NCBI GenBank assembly: GCA_029168955.1
Contig: JAPDOI010001166.1
Coordinates: 1-64,000 of the forward strand
DNA from: Aplectana chamaeleonis
Lineage: Eukaryota; Nematoda; Chromadorea; Rhabditida; Cosmocercidae
Length of the DNA: 64,000 nt
Direction of reading: 5' to 3'
The position numbers were made by a program, and so were the translations under genes. Within the stretch, counting starts at the first letter, position 1, and every line of letters begins with the position of its first letter. Under the pieces are notes generated by a model. That model was not told the origin of the DNA. It worked only from the letters and a program-made list of their open reading frames with translations, and made no database searches. Shown one piece after another: positions 25,201 to 37,200 of this stretch.

Positions 25201-28200
25201 ACTTTGTTAATTTTCAATCGATTTGGCTCAAATTTTGTCAGCGGGTGTCTTCTATACTCTCTCACTTATATCCAGAAGGAAATCTCTAGAAAATTTGTTT
25301 TACAGGTTTTATTAACTACTTTACCAAAATCTAAGTGATCACAAGTGCCAGGCAAAACCAAACCTCTCCAGCCGCTTCGCGGCTGGAGCGATTACATGAG
25401 CTGGAACTACTTGAACTAAATATTTGTAGCAGCTTCGAATCGCTGACCAACACAGAAACTGCGGTGAGAGCAAATCTTGTTGTTTTAACGTATTTTTGCC
25501 GAATTTTTGCCGTTTTAGACGACAAATTCGGCAAACGGCAACGGCAACGGCAAACCCCAAAAATGGCCGGCAAACGGCAAACGGCAATTGCCGCACACCC
25601 CTGATCGAAAAACCCTGCCTTCATGCTATGGTTGGACAGTTGATCTGATATCTACAATATTAACAAGAGATTTTCAGATAGTGGGCAACGCTGCCTCCAA
25701 GACTGCAGTATAATTGCGGTCTCCACCATTTTCACGGGGTGTCGCTTACTTACTTTTTAGTGGGGATGCTACAGTGGGCGAACACTGCGCTGAGGCTTTT
25801 CAAATAAAAACGATAATCAATAGAAGTCGCACTGGTCTTGTTACAAAGAGAGGAGCAAGTTGACAACGAACCTTTGTGTACCACCGTTCGGAGGCAGGAG
25901 TACTTGCGAAGGCGGTGGAGGCGGTGGAGGTGGCGTCTTCGGTCGGAACGTCGGGCGGAAAGGTCGACTATAGTCGCCTCCTGAGTGGAAGTAACCGCTC
26001 TGCGAATGCTGCACATACCCGAGTCTGTCGTCGCAGGGCGATGCTGTAGACGCCGTCTCGTCTTCGGCAGAATCGAAGGAATTCGAATGCAGACGAGGAA
26101 TGTCCGGAGAGCTCGAATACGTCTTCATCGGAGAGCCATAAATCGAGTTCATCGGCTGATTCGCCTGTAAGTTGAAAAGATTGAAAGAAATCTATCGTCA
26201 ATTGGGAACATTTCGGTTTGTAGAGTCTGACCTGACAATCATATGACCGCTGAAGGCCTTGCGGCGATGGAGCCGCTCGCTGCTTCCTCCTTTTCATATC
26301 GGAAACGGAGTTGTATTTTTTGGGAGTTTGGGAGCCGGACGAGTCCTAAAGCGGGAGTGCTCCAAATTGAAAGCCAAGCGAACAGAAAAGTATGTCTTTC
26401 AATTAAATGACCATAACTCATACTGCTGGCTCACCTGATCGTAAGTGGCAATAGGGTGATAGTTCTGTCGCTCTCCTTGCCGAATCATGAGATTCTCGAG
26501 TTCAGCGGCTGAAATTCTCCGCCCAGCGCCATTTCGTTGCTTAACTGATGCGCAACGCGTTTCACCGTAGGCAGATCGCAACTGTCCAGGAGCATAGTAG
26601 TCCTCGTTCCCTCCTAAATATAAACGCTAAAAGAACCAGTGAAGAATCAAGATTGTAGCGGTGCTCTGTGGATTGAACTTGTAAGCATGCAAAACGATAA
26701 CAGGACAGAATTTAGGAGCATCAACACGGTGCACAGAGCGTTCAGAAAGATTAACGACGGGAATTTTCGTGATTTGGTGTCCGAATCTTTTGAAAAAGAG
26801 AATCACATAATGTATTCACATGCACATGATTCAGGAAATGCTTGCCACGTCGCGGAATGTTTTTCGGGAGGTGCGAGCATGCAAAGGAAAACTGCAGAAG
26901 GAACACGATTAGTTCGACACCGAAAATAATGGGTCTCTCAAATCCTAGTTGAGGTAATGCAAGCGGCCAAGTCACGGCTCATATTATGTACCCACAGGAC
27001 AGAGAGCACTGCGTCGCGACCACTAGCACTGCCTGTACCGTTGACGATGAAAGGACCTGTATTTTCGTGCAGCTTGTGCTTTATCGACAGATTACCGTTG
27101 AATCCGTAGAGACTTTGACTTCCTCGAAGCGAAAGCGATGTAGATGGATGTCTGGTTGGAGGTGCCGGTGGTGCCACGAATGTACCGCCGCCAACTGCAA
27201 GCGCGCTTTTCACTACATGTTCATCATGATGTGGACCGCCGTACAAAAATGACATTAAGGTGGCACAATTGCAACGAGCACTTCGGAATCTTCTAATATC
27301 GTTTCACCTAATTTCACAAGAGATGGATGGATACTAACTTTTGGGAGACACCGTAAATTTCGAAAGATGCTAATTTTATTCGTGGGCTCCCTGATTTTTC
27401 GGTTATAAAAAATTAAAGCGCGTGAGAACTGTCCCGCTGAATGACTGCGCCAACACCCAGAGCAGCAGGAAAGGCTGAATGCATTACAGCAGAAAAAGAG
27501 AAAAGAAAGCAAAAAAGCGATGATTGAAAATCTGGAAGGCCTCAATGGAGCCGGCCCAGAAAGTTATCAGAAACATAAAAAGACATCTCACGCACAGAAA
27601 ATAAACATATAGGTTGGTGATATTTCGGAGACGGATAGAGAAGGACAGAAAGCACTCATCCCCTTCCGACCGGTGACTGAATGCCCTCCGTAACGCCAAC
27701 CAGTCTCAAACGTTGGAGAAAAAAGCAACCAGAAATTGCACAGGTCTACAACGTTCCGCAGCAAAGCAGCCATCATTGGATAAGTTCGAGGCGCACGATG
27801 AATAATAGTGTGACCGAAACAGTGCGCAACAGCCGATCGCCTCAGGACTGTAACTTCGGGTACTACATGGCTCCCTAGTATTAGTAGAGTAGGGGTAGCT
27901 CCGCTTGCAGATATGATCGTCCGATAAACGGATAAGGTTTGAGCCGGGGTAGCCTGCTCAACGAGCTACCTAGTCCATTTATCGGGCGATGGTATCTGGA
28001 GGCGGGGCTACACCTACCCGCTACGGAACCGTTTTCATCGATTTCGAGGCGGGTTTTTTTCTGTGTTTTACGTCGTATGAACCCTAAGATTGAACTGCCA
28101 AGGCTTCTTTGGATTAGAGTTTCATAAGTCGATACTCAGTTGATTATCTTGATTTTGAAAAAATCGGCATTGTTATTCGACAATTTCTGATTTCTCGTGC

Positions 28201-31200
28201 TTCGTGGGACTCTAGGGCGAGTGCGAAAAAATATTCGTATGTGTAGGCTGAACACCAAAATATTCGCTATTTCAAAACACTTAAGGAAATTTTCTTGTCT
28301 TTTTTTCTACAAGTGGTTCCTTCCGTACCGAGCCTCTCTGCGGAAAACATAAAAACATTTTTCCCTATCGCTAATGCACCTTCAAACCTGAAACGGAAAA
28401 CCATTTTTGCGTAGACCGAAGGGAGTGAAACGAAGTCTCTTGCAAGGAAACCCATGCTACTACATAATAGCAGCTTTTAAGAGGGTCATTGCTCAAACCT
28501 AGATCTCATCCAATAGTTATAAGTTCAAAATGACTAGGTACACTACAACCATTAAATTTTTTTCTTTTTCACTCAAACTTCCAACAAAAGGATTACTTGA
28601 GGTGGTGAACACGCATATGAAACATGTTCTAGGTTTTTAAACGTCTTTGGCATGTTACAGCAGAAAAGACGCCTTATACCTACATTGACCTACCGTAGAC
28701 CTCTGGGAAACCGTAACGAACCTTACACACCTTAGTGTTCAGCACACCAATAACCCCCCCCCCCCCCGAACAAAGTTTGGATGAAGGAAAAATTACATTT
28801 CGAGATCAAACTTCAGTTTTGAGCCTGTAACTTTTTGAGATCTAAGTTTCATAAGCTACTATTTCCCTCACTTGGGGCTACGCTGAAACGGATTTTCCTT
28901 GTAAGAGCAATCCTTTCATTTGAAGTCGGCAAGGAATCTTTAAGAGGCCCACTTGAAAAAACCTGAATTCCTTGTTACGTACAAACATAAAATTGAATAA
29001 AATTCGGCTTCCAAACGTTGTACAATAGGGTTTTGATGCCTCTCCACTGCGGAAGAGAACTTCGTAGATCTGTGTAATGAGCAGTTGGTTGAAAGCTTTT
29101 CGGAAACTCCACATAACCATGCTTCTGCCCAGACATTGGCTACTCACCTGATCGTGGTCTCGCTGGCATTGATCCAGCACTCATCGGAAGCGAGGGATCT
29201 ACGGTGATCACCTGAAATCTGGCCATTTAATTCCAGCGGTCGCCACGAAATAAAAAAACTGACCTTGAGGGTGATAGTGGCTCCTGCCTGCTGAATCAGA
29301 TGCACTACTTGTTCATGACTGGCGCTTCTTACATCTATGCCATCGATTTCCAACAAGTAGTCACCTTAACAAGCCCACTTATTCCTCGGAATTTGCCCTA
29401 AGTCAAAAAAAATTGGCACAAACCAGGCCTCAATCCAGCTCTCATCGCCATTCCGGACATATCAACTCCTTCGAAGAACTGAAGGGCCGGCGACAGTGGC
29501 GACGGCTCAAAGTCCATTGGAGAAGTAACATCTGTAGCAGGAGATACTATTTGAGCTCTAGAAGACACATCGAGTCAACTCACGCTTTGCTCCTCTGAGG
29601 ATGAAACCAAAGCCTTTCGGTCCTCTAGGGATGACAAGTATTCGGGGTACGTTAGCCTCATGTCCAGGCGCCATCCCGGGAGTGAATCTTCGCATGGTGC
29701 CGTATTCAGAGGGAGTGATTGTGGAACGACTTATCCGCGACGGCGTCGGTGAAGGAGCCGCCTGAAGTAAGTACAATGTTATGAAAAACAGTGTAAGTCA
29801 GGTCTCCTATTTAAGCTCGTACAGTGTGTATAATTCGATTAGCGAAAGCGTTAGGCCTCCTATTTAAAGGCAGTGTTCACGATATTCTCTGATTTTGAGA
29901 TAAATCGCTTAATCGATTGTTTGCCCCCCGAGTAGACCCGAAATGACGAAGAAACTGAGAAAAACGCTCCAGAAGTACACGAAATCCTTTACTCTCACTG
30001 CGCCTCTTTACTCTCATTGGAACTGTTCGTTGTGACGAAGGAATCTTTTGTGGAACCGTCTTTTGCTATTCTCTACTCTATTTTGCTTCTTACTTCCTTT
30101 CGAACTCTAAATAATACTGTTTTGCCTAAAATATTCCTCCATTTTTGATTAGCCCCATTTTTTACCGGTGACAACCACCGTGAACATGTTCATCCAATCG
30201 GACCAGAGTCCAGGCCAGAGAATAATGTCACTGAAATAAGACGATTTAGTGCGTTTCTCGCCGTTTCTTTGTAATTTTGGTAACACATGGTTGCCAACGC
30301 ATTGTTCTGAGTGGAAAACTCGGGAGCGAAAATCATCGTGAACACGGCCTTTAAGAAAGAAAATTGGATGCTCTCACCTGAGGTGGTTTTCTCTGTGCTT
30401 GTGGTGTACCGTAGATATCCTGGCTGTACAGTGAGGATTGGCTCAGAGACCGACGTTTTGAGAAAGTGGCGTTCAATCTTCGTCGAGTCGAGTACTGAGG
30501 AGTCCCGCGGTATGGCACTGAAAAGACTATTTCTTCTCTAGGTTTTCTCTTCCTTCGAAGAGTTTCCTATATGTAACTCAAGCTGCCACCAGAACGTTTG
30601 AATGGCCCCTCCCATGAGTCCTTGTTGTCTAGCTTCTCCATACCCAAATGTCAAGCTATTCAGTACTCAGCCCATTACGCAGTACGAGCAGGTGGAAAAT
30701 TCGAAACTAATGCGACATACCACTAGCAGATGGATTATGTGATGCGATGATGTCAGCCACTGCGGTACTTCCGACGATGTGAGCAACGTGAAGAGCTGCC
30801 TGACCCTGTTTGTTCACAGCGAGGTGGTTGGCGCCACGGAATAGTAGCACTCGAGCACAATCCGGTCTGAAATAGAAATTCGGACATCACGAAAATGAGC
30901 AGGAATTTGTGCGCGTTTAACATCTCCGCTTCGATCAAGAGTCATGTACGACTTTGAGGGATCAAGTTTCGTAATAATTTTCTTGTCGTTATACAGAGCT
31001 CAGCAGTAAGACCCTATCTGCACCCAGTATATTAAGACCCTAAATTTTATTTAGGAGTAGGTATTTGTCCTAAAGGCAGTGGTCACGAAGAAAACCGTTG
31101 TCGAAAAAACTACAAAAATCAACTTAGATCGAAAACAGCTGAAAAACTATGATGGTAGCGAGGTGAAAAACGGGCTAGAATTAGAGTTTATAGGACACAA

Positions 31201-34200
31201 AGATGCCAGTTCGTGCACACGAGCACAGCGCTGCCCAAAAAGATCGCTGTTTCATGCCGAGCAGTCAAAAATCATCGACATTCAGGGGAAGAAATAAATG
31301 CAAATTTACCTCATAAAAACAGTTGAACAATGAAAGCACTTCAGTCCATGTTTTTGACTAGATGAATAATGTTCATTGATTGAAATTCAATTTTAAGCCA
31401 GCTGATGTTCCTGATATTAGAGATGGCGATGATGTGGGGTCTGCTCGTCCACCCTCAAAAGACAAGAAAATTCAGGCTTCAAATTTGGCCCGAAACAGCG
31501 GTTTTTTCGCGATTTTTTTCCTGTAGGTCCTACTACTCTAAACCCAGAAAAGGGTTTGGAGAGGAAAAGAAGACAAGCATATGTATTTGGTCGCGACCAC
31601 TGCCGTTATATTTTAAGAGCACAGTTGAACCTAAGGGGTAATTTTCGATTTTACATATACTCCGGCCGCAGTATATCGCAACCCTGCCAAGCGCGAAATC
31701 TCAATTCGCTCAAACAAGCGAGACAAGTTAGGGCATCCGTTCGCTCCGCTTCCGAAAAAGCAGCCACTCCCGCCACCCACTTCCGGGTTTTCGGTGCCGA
31801 TAGGTTCGAGATGCGAGACGTCCCTTCATTTTTTTTTCGCTCTAGCCTTATATTTCAGTCTGCTCCAATAAAGGCTGTGAATGGCGGGGAAAAACAGACT
31901 CGAGACAACTCGTCCACGAAATTTTCGCCGTTCAAATTCACAATACTTGAGGGGCCATAACTCCGCTCGTATTGGGTACCCGAACGTTTCTGGTGTCACC
32001 GTGCATACTAATCAGCGCAAAATTTTCCCGAAGCAAACAGGAGAACTGATAACGATTGTGAGGCTGGACTGTGCCTCCAATACCCCAAAAATTGACAACT
32101 CAAGCATAAGTTACTGAGGAGCTGTTACTGGTTACGAGACACGCAATGATGAAAAATTAAATTCAAGTCATCAATATGTGACTGTATGGATGCGTGAGGG
32201 TGTCTGAGTCCAACAGTCAGTTGTGAAACGCTGAGCACCTACATATACAGGGTGGATGAAAAGTATGGGCGCGAACAGAAATGCTACTATTTTCAATAAT
32301 ATACAATACCTAACGGTAATTCCTATACTAAGGAAAAACAAATAGAATAAATAACAGTATTCAAGAGAATGGCCCGGATTTTTCATTCTTCGTATTACAG
32401 AGGCTTCCAAACGATGGTGCACAGAATCAACGGTGCGCCGCATGCATCTGAGGTGAAAATCATATCAAAATACTATATACTCGCGACGCTGATGGTGCAA
32501 TTGGTGGCATTCTCGTTTTAAAATCTTTTCACCATGAAGTTCCTAAAAGATAAGTCGACTGCACCAGGATTAGTACTGATCGAAGGCAACTCACAACGCT
32601 TTTTAATCGGGTCAAACCGGCGTCGAGAGGGCTATAGCTCAATGAGTGAGTCTCCGACCCGCTGGATAACTTTGCGAGCATTATTGCGCACCCACAAGGT
32701 GCGATTTGAGCCAGCATTTGGTTTGGGAAGGTCCTGGAAGTAATATTCCTCTTCTGAGAAAAAAATGATGGCCTAGCCTCCACAACTTCTGCTTAAAGGC
32801 AGTGGTCACGATGGAAAACGTTGTCGAAAAAACTACAAAAATCAGCTTAGATCGAAAACAGCTGAAAACTAAGAAGGTAGCGTTGTGAAATGAAAAATGA
32901 GCTAGAATTAGGGTTTTAAGGGCCCAAGGATGACAGTTCGAGCACACGTGCCCAGCGCCTCCCAAAAAGATCGCAGTCTCATGCCGAGCAGTCAAAAATC
33001 ATCGACATTCAGAGGAAGAAATAAATGCAAATTTACCTAATTAAAACAGTTGAGCAATGAAAGGAAGCACTTCAGTCAATGTTTTTGACTAGACGAGTCA
33101 ATGTTCATTGATTGAAATTCAATTTCAAGCCAGCTGATATTTTTGATATAAGAGATCATCGATGATGAAGAGTGGGCTCGTCCACCATCGAAAGACAGGA
33201 CACTTCAGGTTTCAAATTAGGACCAAAACAGCGGGTTTTTCGCGATTTTTTCTTATAGGCCCTACTACTCTGGACTCAGAAAAGGGCTCAGAGAGGAAAA
33301 GAAGACAAGCATATTTCATCGCAACCACTGTCTTTAAGTCTTCTGTCTTGACGGAAAATCCACCTTCCTGCTACTAATCTTTTTTCCTGAACGTCTCCGC
33401 AGTGAACTTGATGGTAGCCAATCACTCTGGCTATTGTGCGCCTTCTCGATCATGAAAAATTTCTTGTTACACAACGAAACACCTTCCGTGCATCGCACCG
33501 TCGATTTTGAGCACCCCTATTTGGAAGCCTGTGTGGAAGCGGAGGATGAAAATCCTGGGTCATTTGTTTGATTATTGTTCCTTAAAGGCACAGTACACCC
33601 TCAGATATGAATTTTGAGATTTTCATGCAATTGTGTAGAAGAACCCTCCTGTATAACACGTGCCAAATGCGAGATCTCAATTCCTCCAAATAAGCGAGAT
33701 ATAAGCGACCACCACGGGCAGACCCCCTTCGCTCACCACCAAAGGCCCGACCCCCTAACAGATTTTCGGACTCGATAGCGGCTCGATGGATGGATGAATT
33801 CCAATAATTCGTCGTTCTTCAGTTCATTGCTGGACTATCTCCTTATTCTGGCTCGCTCTCGCGCAACGATTGCGAATGAAGAGAAATACAGGTCTGAGAC
33901 AACTCGTCCACCAGTTTTTTACACTCAAAATCTAGGCATCTTTGAAGAGCTATAACTCTGCTCAAAGGGGGTCTTGGACGATTTTAGAGATACCACTGTG
34001 ATCAGCGTGTGACCCTCTCCAAGATAAGCATGGAATTTGAAGATTAATTTTTTGGGTGTTCTGTGCCTTCAAAGGAGTGTTCACGATGGTATTCTTTCCC
34101 AAGTTTTTCACACAAAACAATGCTTCGACCACCAAGTGTTGCCAAAATTACGAAGAAACAGCGAGAAACGCATTAAAATGTCTTATTCCGGTGACATTAT

Positions 34201-37200
34201 TCTCTGGCCTGGACTAGTTGTCCGGTTGGATGAATATGTTCACGGTGGTTAACACCGGTAAAAAATGGGGCTAACAAGAAATGCAAGAGACTTTCGAGAC
34301 TAGCTGTTCGCGGATTCTTTTTCGTTTTCCTCAGAGCGGATCGGCCCAAACAATCGCCTGGGGTTCGTATTAAGATCAAAGAGGCTTAGATAGGCCCGCC
34401 CCGGTATGGCTCGGCCAGTTGCGTGATTGGTGCGAGAATATTCACTCTGCGGCTCAACTCGTACGCTCCAGTAGATATCGGCGCAAGCAATCGCCCGGGG
34501 TTCGTGTTTAGATCAAAGAGGTCCCTCTGGGCCCGCCCCGGTATGGCCACCGCCAGTTGCGTGCTTGAGCGAGAATATATCTCAGACTGTGTACGGTTGT
34601 TTCCATCTAAAACCGAACAGTTTGCATCCCGGAACTAAACGGAAAATCCACTTTGAGTATCTTAACCCGAATTCTTAGATCTATTCAGTCAACTGCAAGT
34701 ACATGGAACGTCCTCAGCTCACATGTGAGCACTTTGTCCGTCTAAGAGTAGAAGATTACACAAGTAGATTTTTCCACCTCTTGTATTTCAGTCAGGTTTC
34801 CTCCCAATCAGTTCCTAATTTTTAGAAGATTTTTTTTACTGAATAAATTTTGAATGAATGAAAGAATATTTAACGGAAAATAGTATTAGTTGGGGTTTGA
34901 AAGAGAATACGAAACAACAGAGTGTGATGTGGGCGCTAATACACTCGTACGGCCTTTACTGGAACGCTTCAGTTATCAGAAGCGTAAGAAATGAGCCAGA
35001 ATGACCTTAAAGGCAGTGGTCGCGATCAAATATGCTTGTCGTCTTTTTCTCTCCAAATCCTTTCCTGGGTCTCGAGTAGTAGGACCTATAAGAAAAAATC
35101 GCGAAAAAACCACTGTTTTGGGCCGAATTTTAAACCTGAACTTTCTTGTCTTTTGATGGTGGACGAGCCCTCTGCACATCATCGGCATCGATGACCTCTT
35201 ATATCAAGAGCATCAGCTAGCTTGAAATTGAATGTCAATCAATGAACCTTCGAATATATGTACACATCTAGTCAAAAACATTGACTGAAGTGATGCTTTC
35301 ATTATTCAACTGTTTTTATTCGTTAAATTTGCATTTATTCGTCCTCTAAATGTCGATGATTTTTGACTGCTCGGCATGAGACTGCGATCTGTTTCGTCAT
35401 CGCTGTGCACGTGTGCACGAACTAGCTTCTTTGGGCCCTAGAAACTCTATTTGTAGACCGTTTTTCACCGCGCTACCTTCGTAGTTTTTCAGCTGTTTTT
35501 GATCTAAGCTGATTTTTGTAGTTTTTTCGATAACGTTTTTCATCGTGACCACTGCCTTTAATTCAGCATTGAGTATTTGTATAGAGGGGCAGAGTCCGTA
35601 TCGGTGGGGGAAAAAGGATGATTCGGTGACTCATTAAGGCTCAAATACGGTCATTTCAACTCATTTTTGGAGCTTTCTACTTCGTGAGCATTCTACTGGA
35701 GCCCGTACGATTCCACAAACGTAGCTATCTCTACAACTGTTGCGAAAGTGTCTGCTGCCTTCAAATAAGTGAACCTATCGTTATCAATCGCACATATTTA
35801 GTTTAAATTATTTGAACACCATGGGGGATCTTTTCTGCCAATCTGAATTTGAGCGCAAAGGTGTTCAAACATGCTCGATCGAATAGGAGCAGTGGCAGAG
35901 TCTGAAAACTGGGGAGTCACATAGATTAAGGAAATTGTATGGTGGACATATCATTCTGAAACGCGGTATAGGTGAGTAAACGTGAGCGCCCAACAGAATT
36001 AAAATAAAAAATTTCATTATGGAAGTAGTAGCACCCTTCGAGCATCAGGACGTGATGATTATGTCCAAGTTTTCGATTCGAAACGCCCATAAACTCAAAG
36101 TTATCTTACTCCTGTACCACGAGCACTTTTCAAACTCCTGTACCTCGAGCACTTTTCAAATTCGTTTAACCACAAGAACGTTCAAAACTGTTAGTCATAC
36201 TGACAGAGATTTTTTCTTAGGGTCGTTCGGGAGAAAAGACGAGTTCGAGGTTTCCTGCAGCTCAGGAGTTTGTCAAAAAAAAATGATCAAGCGATTAAAT
36301 CTAACAAGTGCAGATAAATCCTTCGTTGCGTCACATGTGTGACTCATTTCAAAGCGCCTTAATCGCTCTTGAGCACCCGGGAAAATTATGTGCCAGTACA
36401 TGAAAAGCTGCAACCTCTTTTTTTGGAGCCATATTTCCGCTTCTCCTTTCCCCCAATCTCTCTCGCTGCCTCTCCACTCACTTCTCACACGCATGCAAAG
36501 TGAAGTTCGCTTCGAACTATAGGGAAGCAAAAACGATTGAGCAATCACAGCATCGGAAAAACCATAGTAATTCTTGCTTTACGACAAAATTGAATGTATA
36601 CGCAAGGTGCTGAGTTGATAGCAAAACGCTTGGCTCCGGGCGATATTGAACCAGCATATTCCCTTTGTGGGGTAGCGACTTATAGCACTGCACCACCGAA
36701 GCCCTCACTAAGCTGTTCGGTGAATCTTCACGAAAAACACACAAAAATCGTGTAATACAAAATTGAATAATAAACCTGCTAGCTTAGGCATCATATTTAC
36801 AAGCAAAAATCTCGCTCTGCAGCAATCAACACTTCTCAAACACAGAAATCCCCGCTCAGAATTTCTGTGTACTCAGCCTGGTCTTATATGATTGGATGCG
36901 AATTTCGAAAACCCGGCTTTGCTAATTTGTATTAACTTTATGCTTGGAAATCCGAACAGAGGAAGTTATTTCAAAGTACATTACCGCTTGTAAATTTAAG
37001 CCAAAAAAGGGCGCGTTTTCGCGTCTTTGACGTTCTTTTTCTATAACTTCATTCAACATCAATTTTTTTTCGGATCTGAAACGCTACTGAGGATCCAGAT
37101 AAGGAAGGCAATGTAACTGTATAATGCATGCTAGGGTCTATATTGGAAGAAAATGTTTAGAATGCGGTTTTTAGATCGTATTGCAGTGCACATAGTGCTG

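Larger units (their letters stand above)
17239..25603. mobile_element. Candidate 8.4-kb hAT-like insertion (or split, expanded hAT MITE) carrying the array
   Basis: CAGGGGTGTGCGG at 17239-17251 has its perfect inverse CCGCACACCCCTG at 25591-25603. The outside 8-mers are ATCGAAAG (17231-17238) and ATCGAAAA (25604-25611), a 7-of-8 target-site duplication. Both ends carry the same AACGGC-rich stretch of about 65 bp in direct orientation, so a small MITE split by an 8-kb insertion or duplication is an alternative. No transposase frame seen inside, hence non-autonomous. Confidence 0.6.
16973..25871 (-). other. 8.9-kb Shank intron with hAT-like boundaries and CRE-palindrome array
   Basis: Exon 17 (phase 2) and exon 18 match across it. 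It holds two AACGGC-rich repeats, a tRNA-like fragment, an inverted-repeat unit, the 42-bp array (about 5 kb) and a 7-bp repeat. Outside the repeats, 17340-18220 and 18670-19010 show nothing I can classify. Confidence 0.85.
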
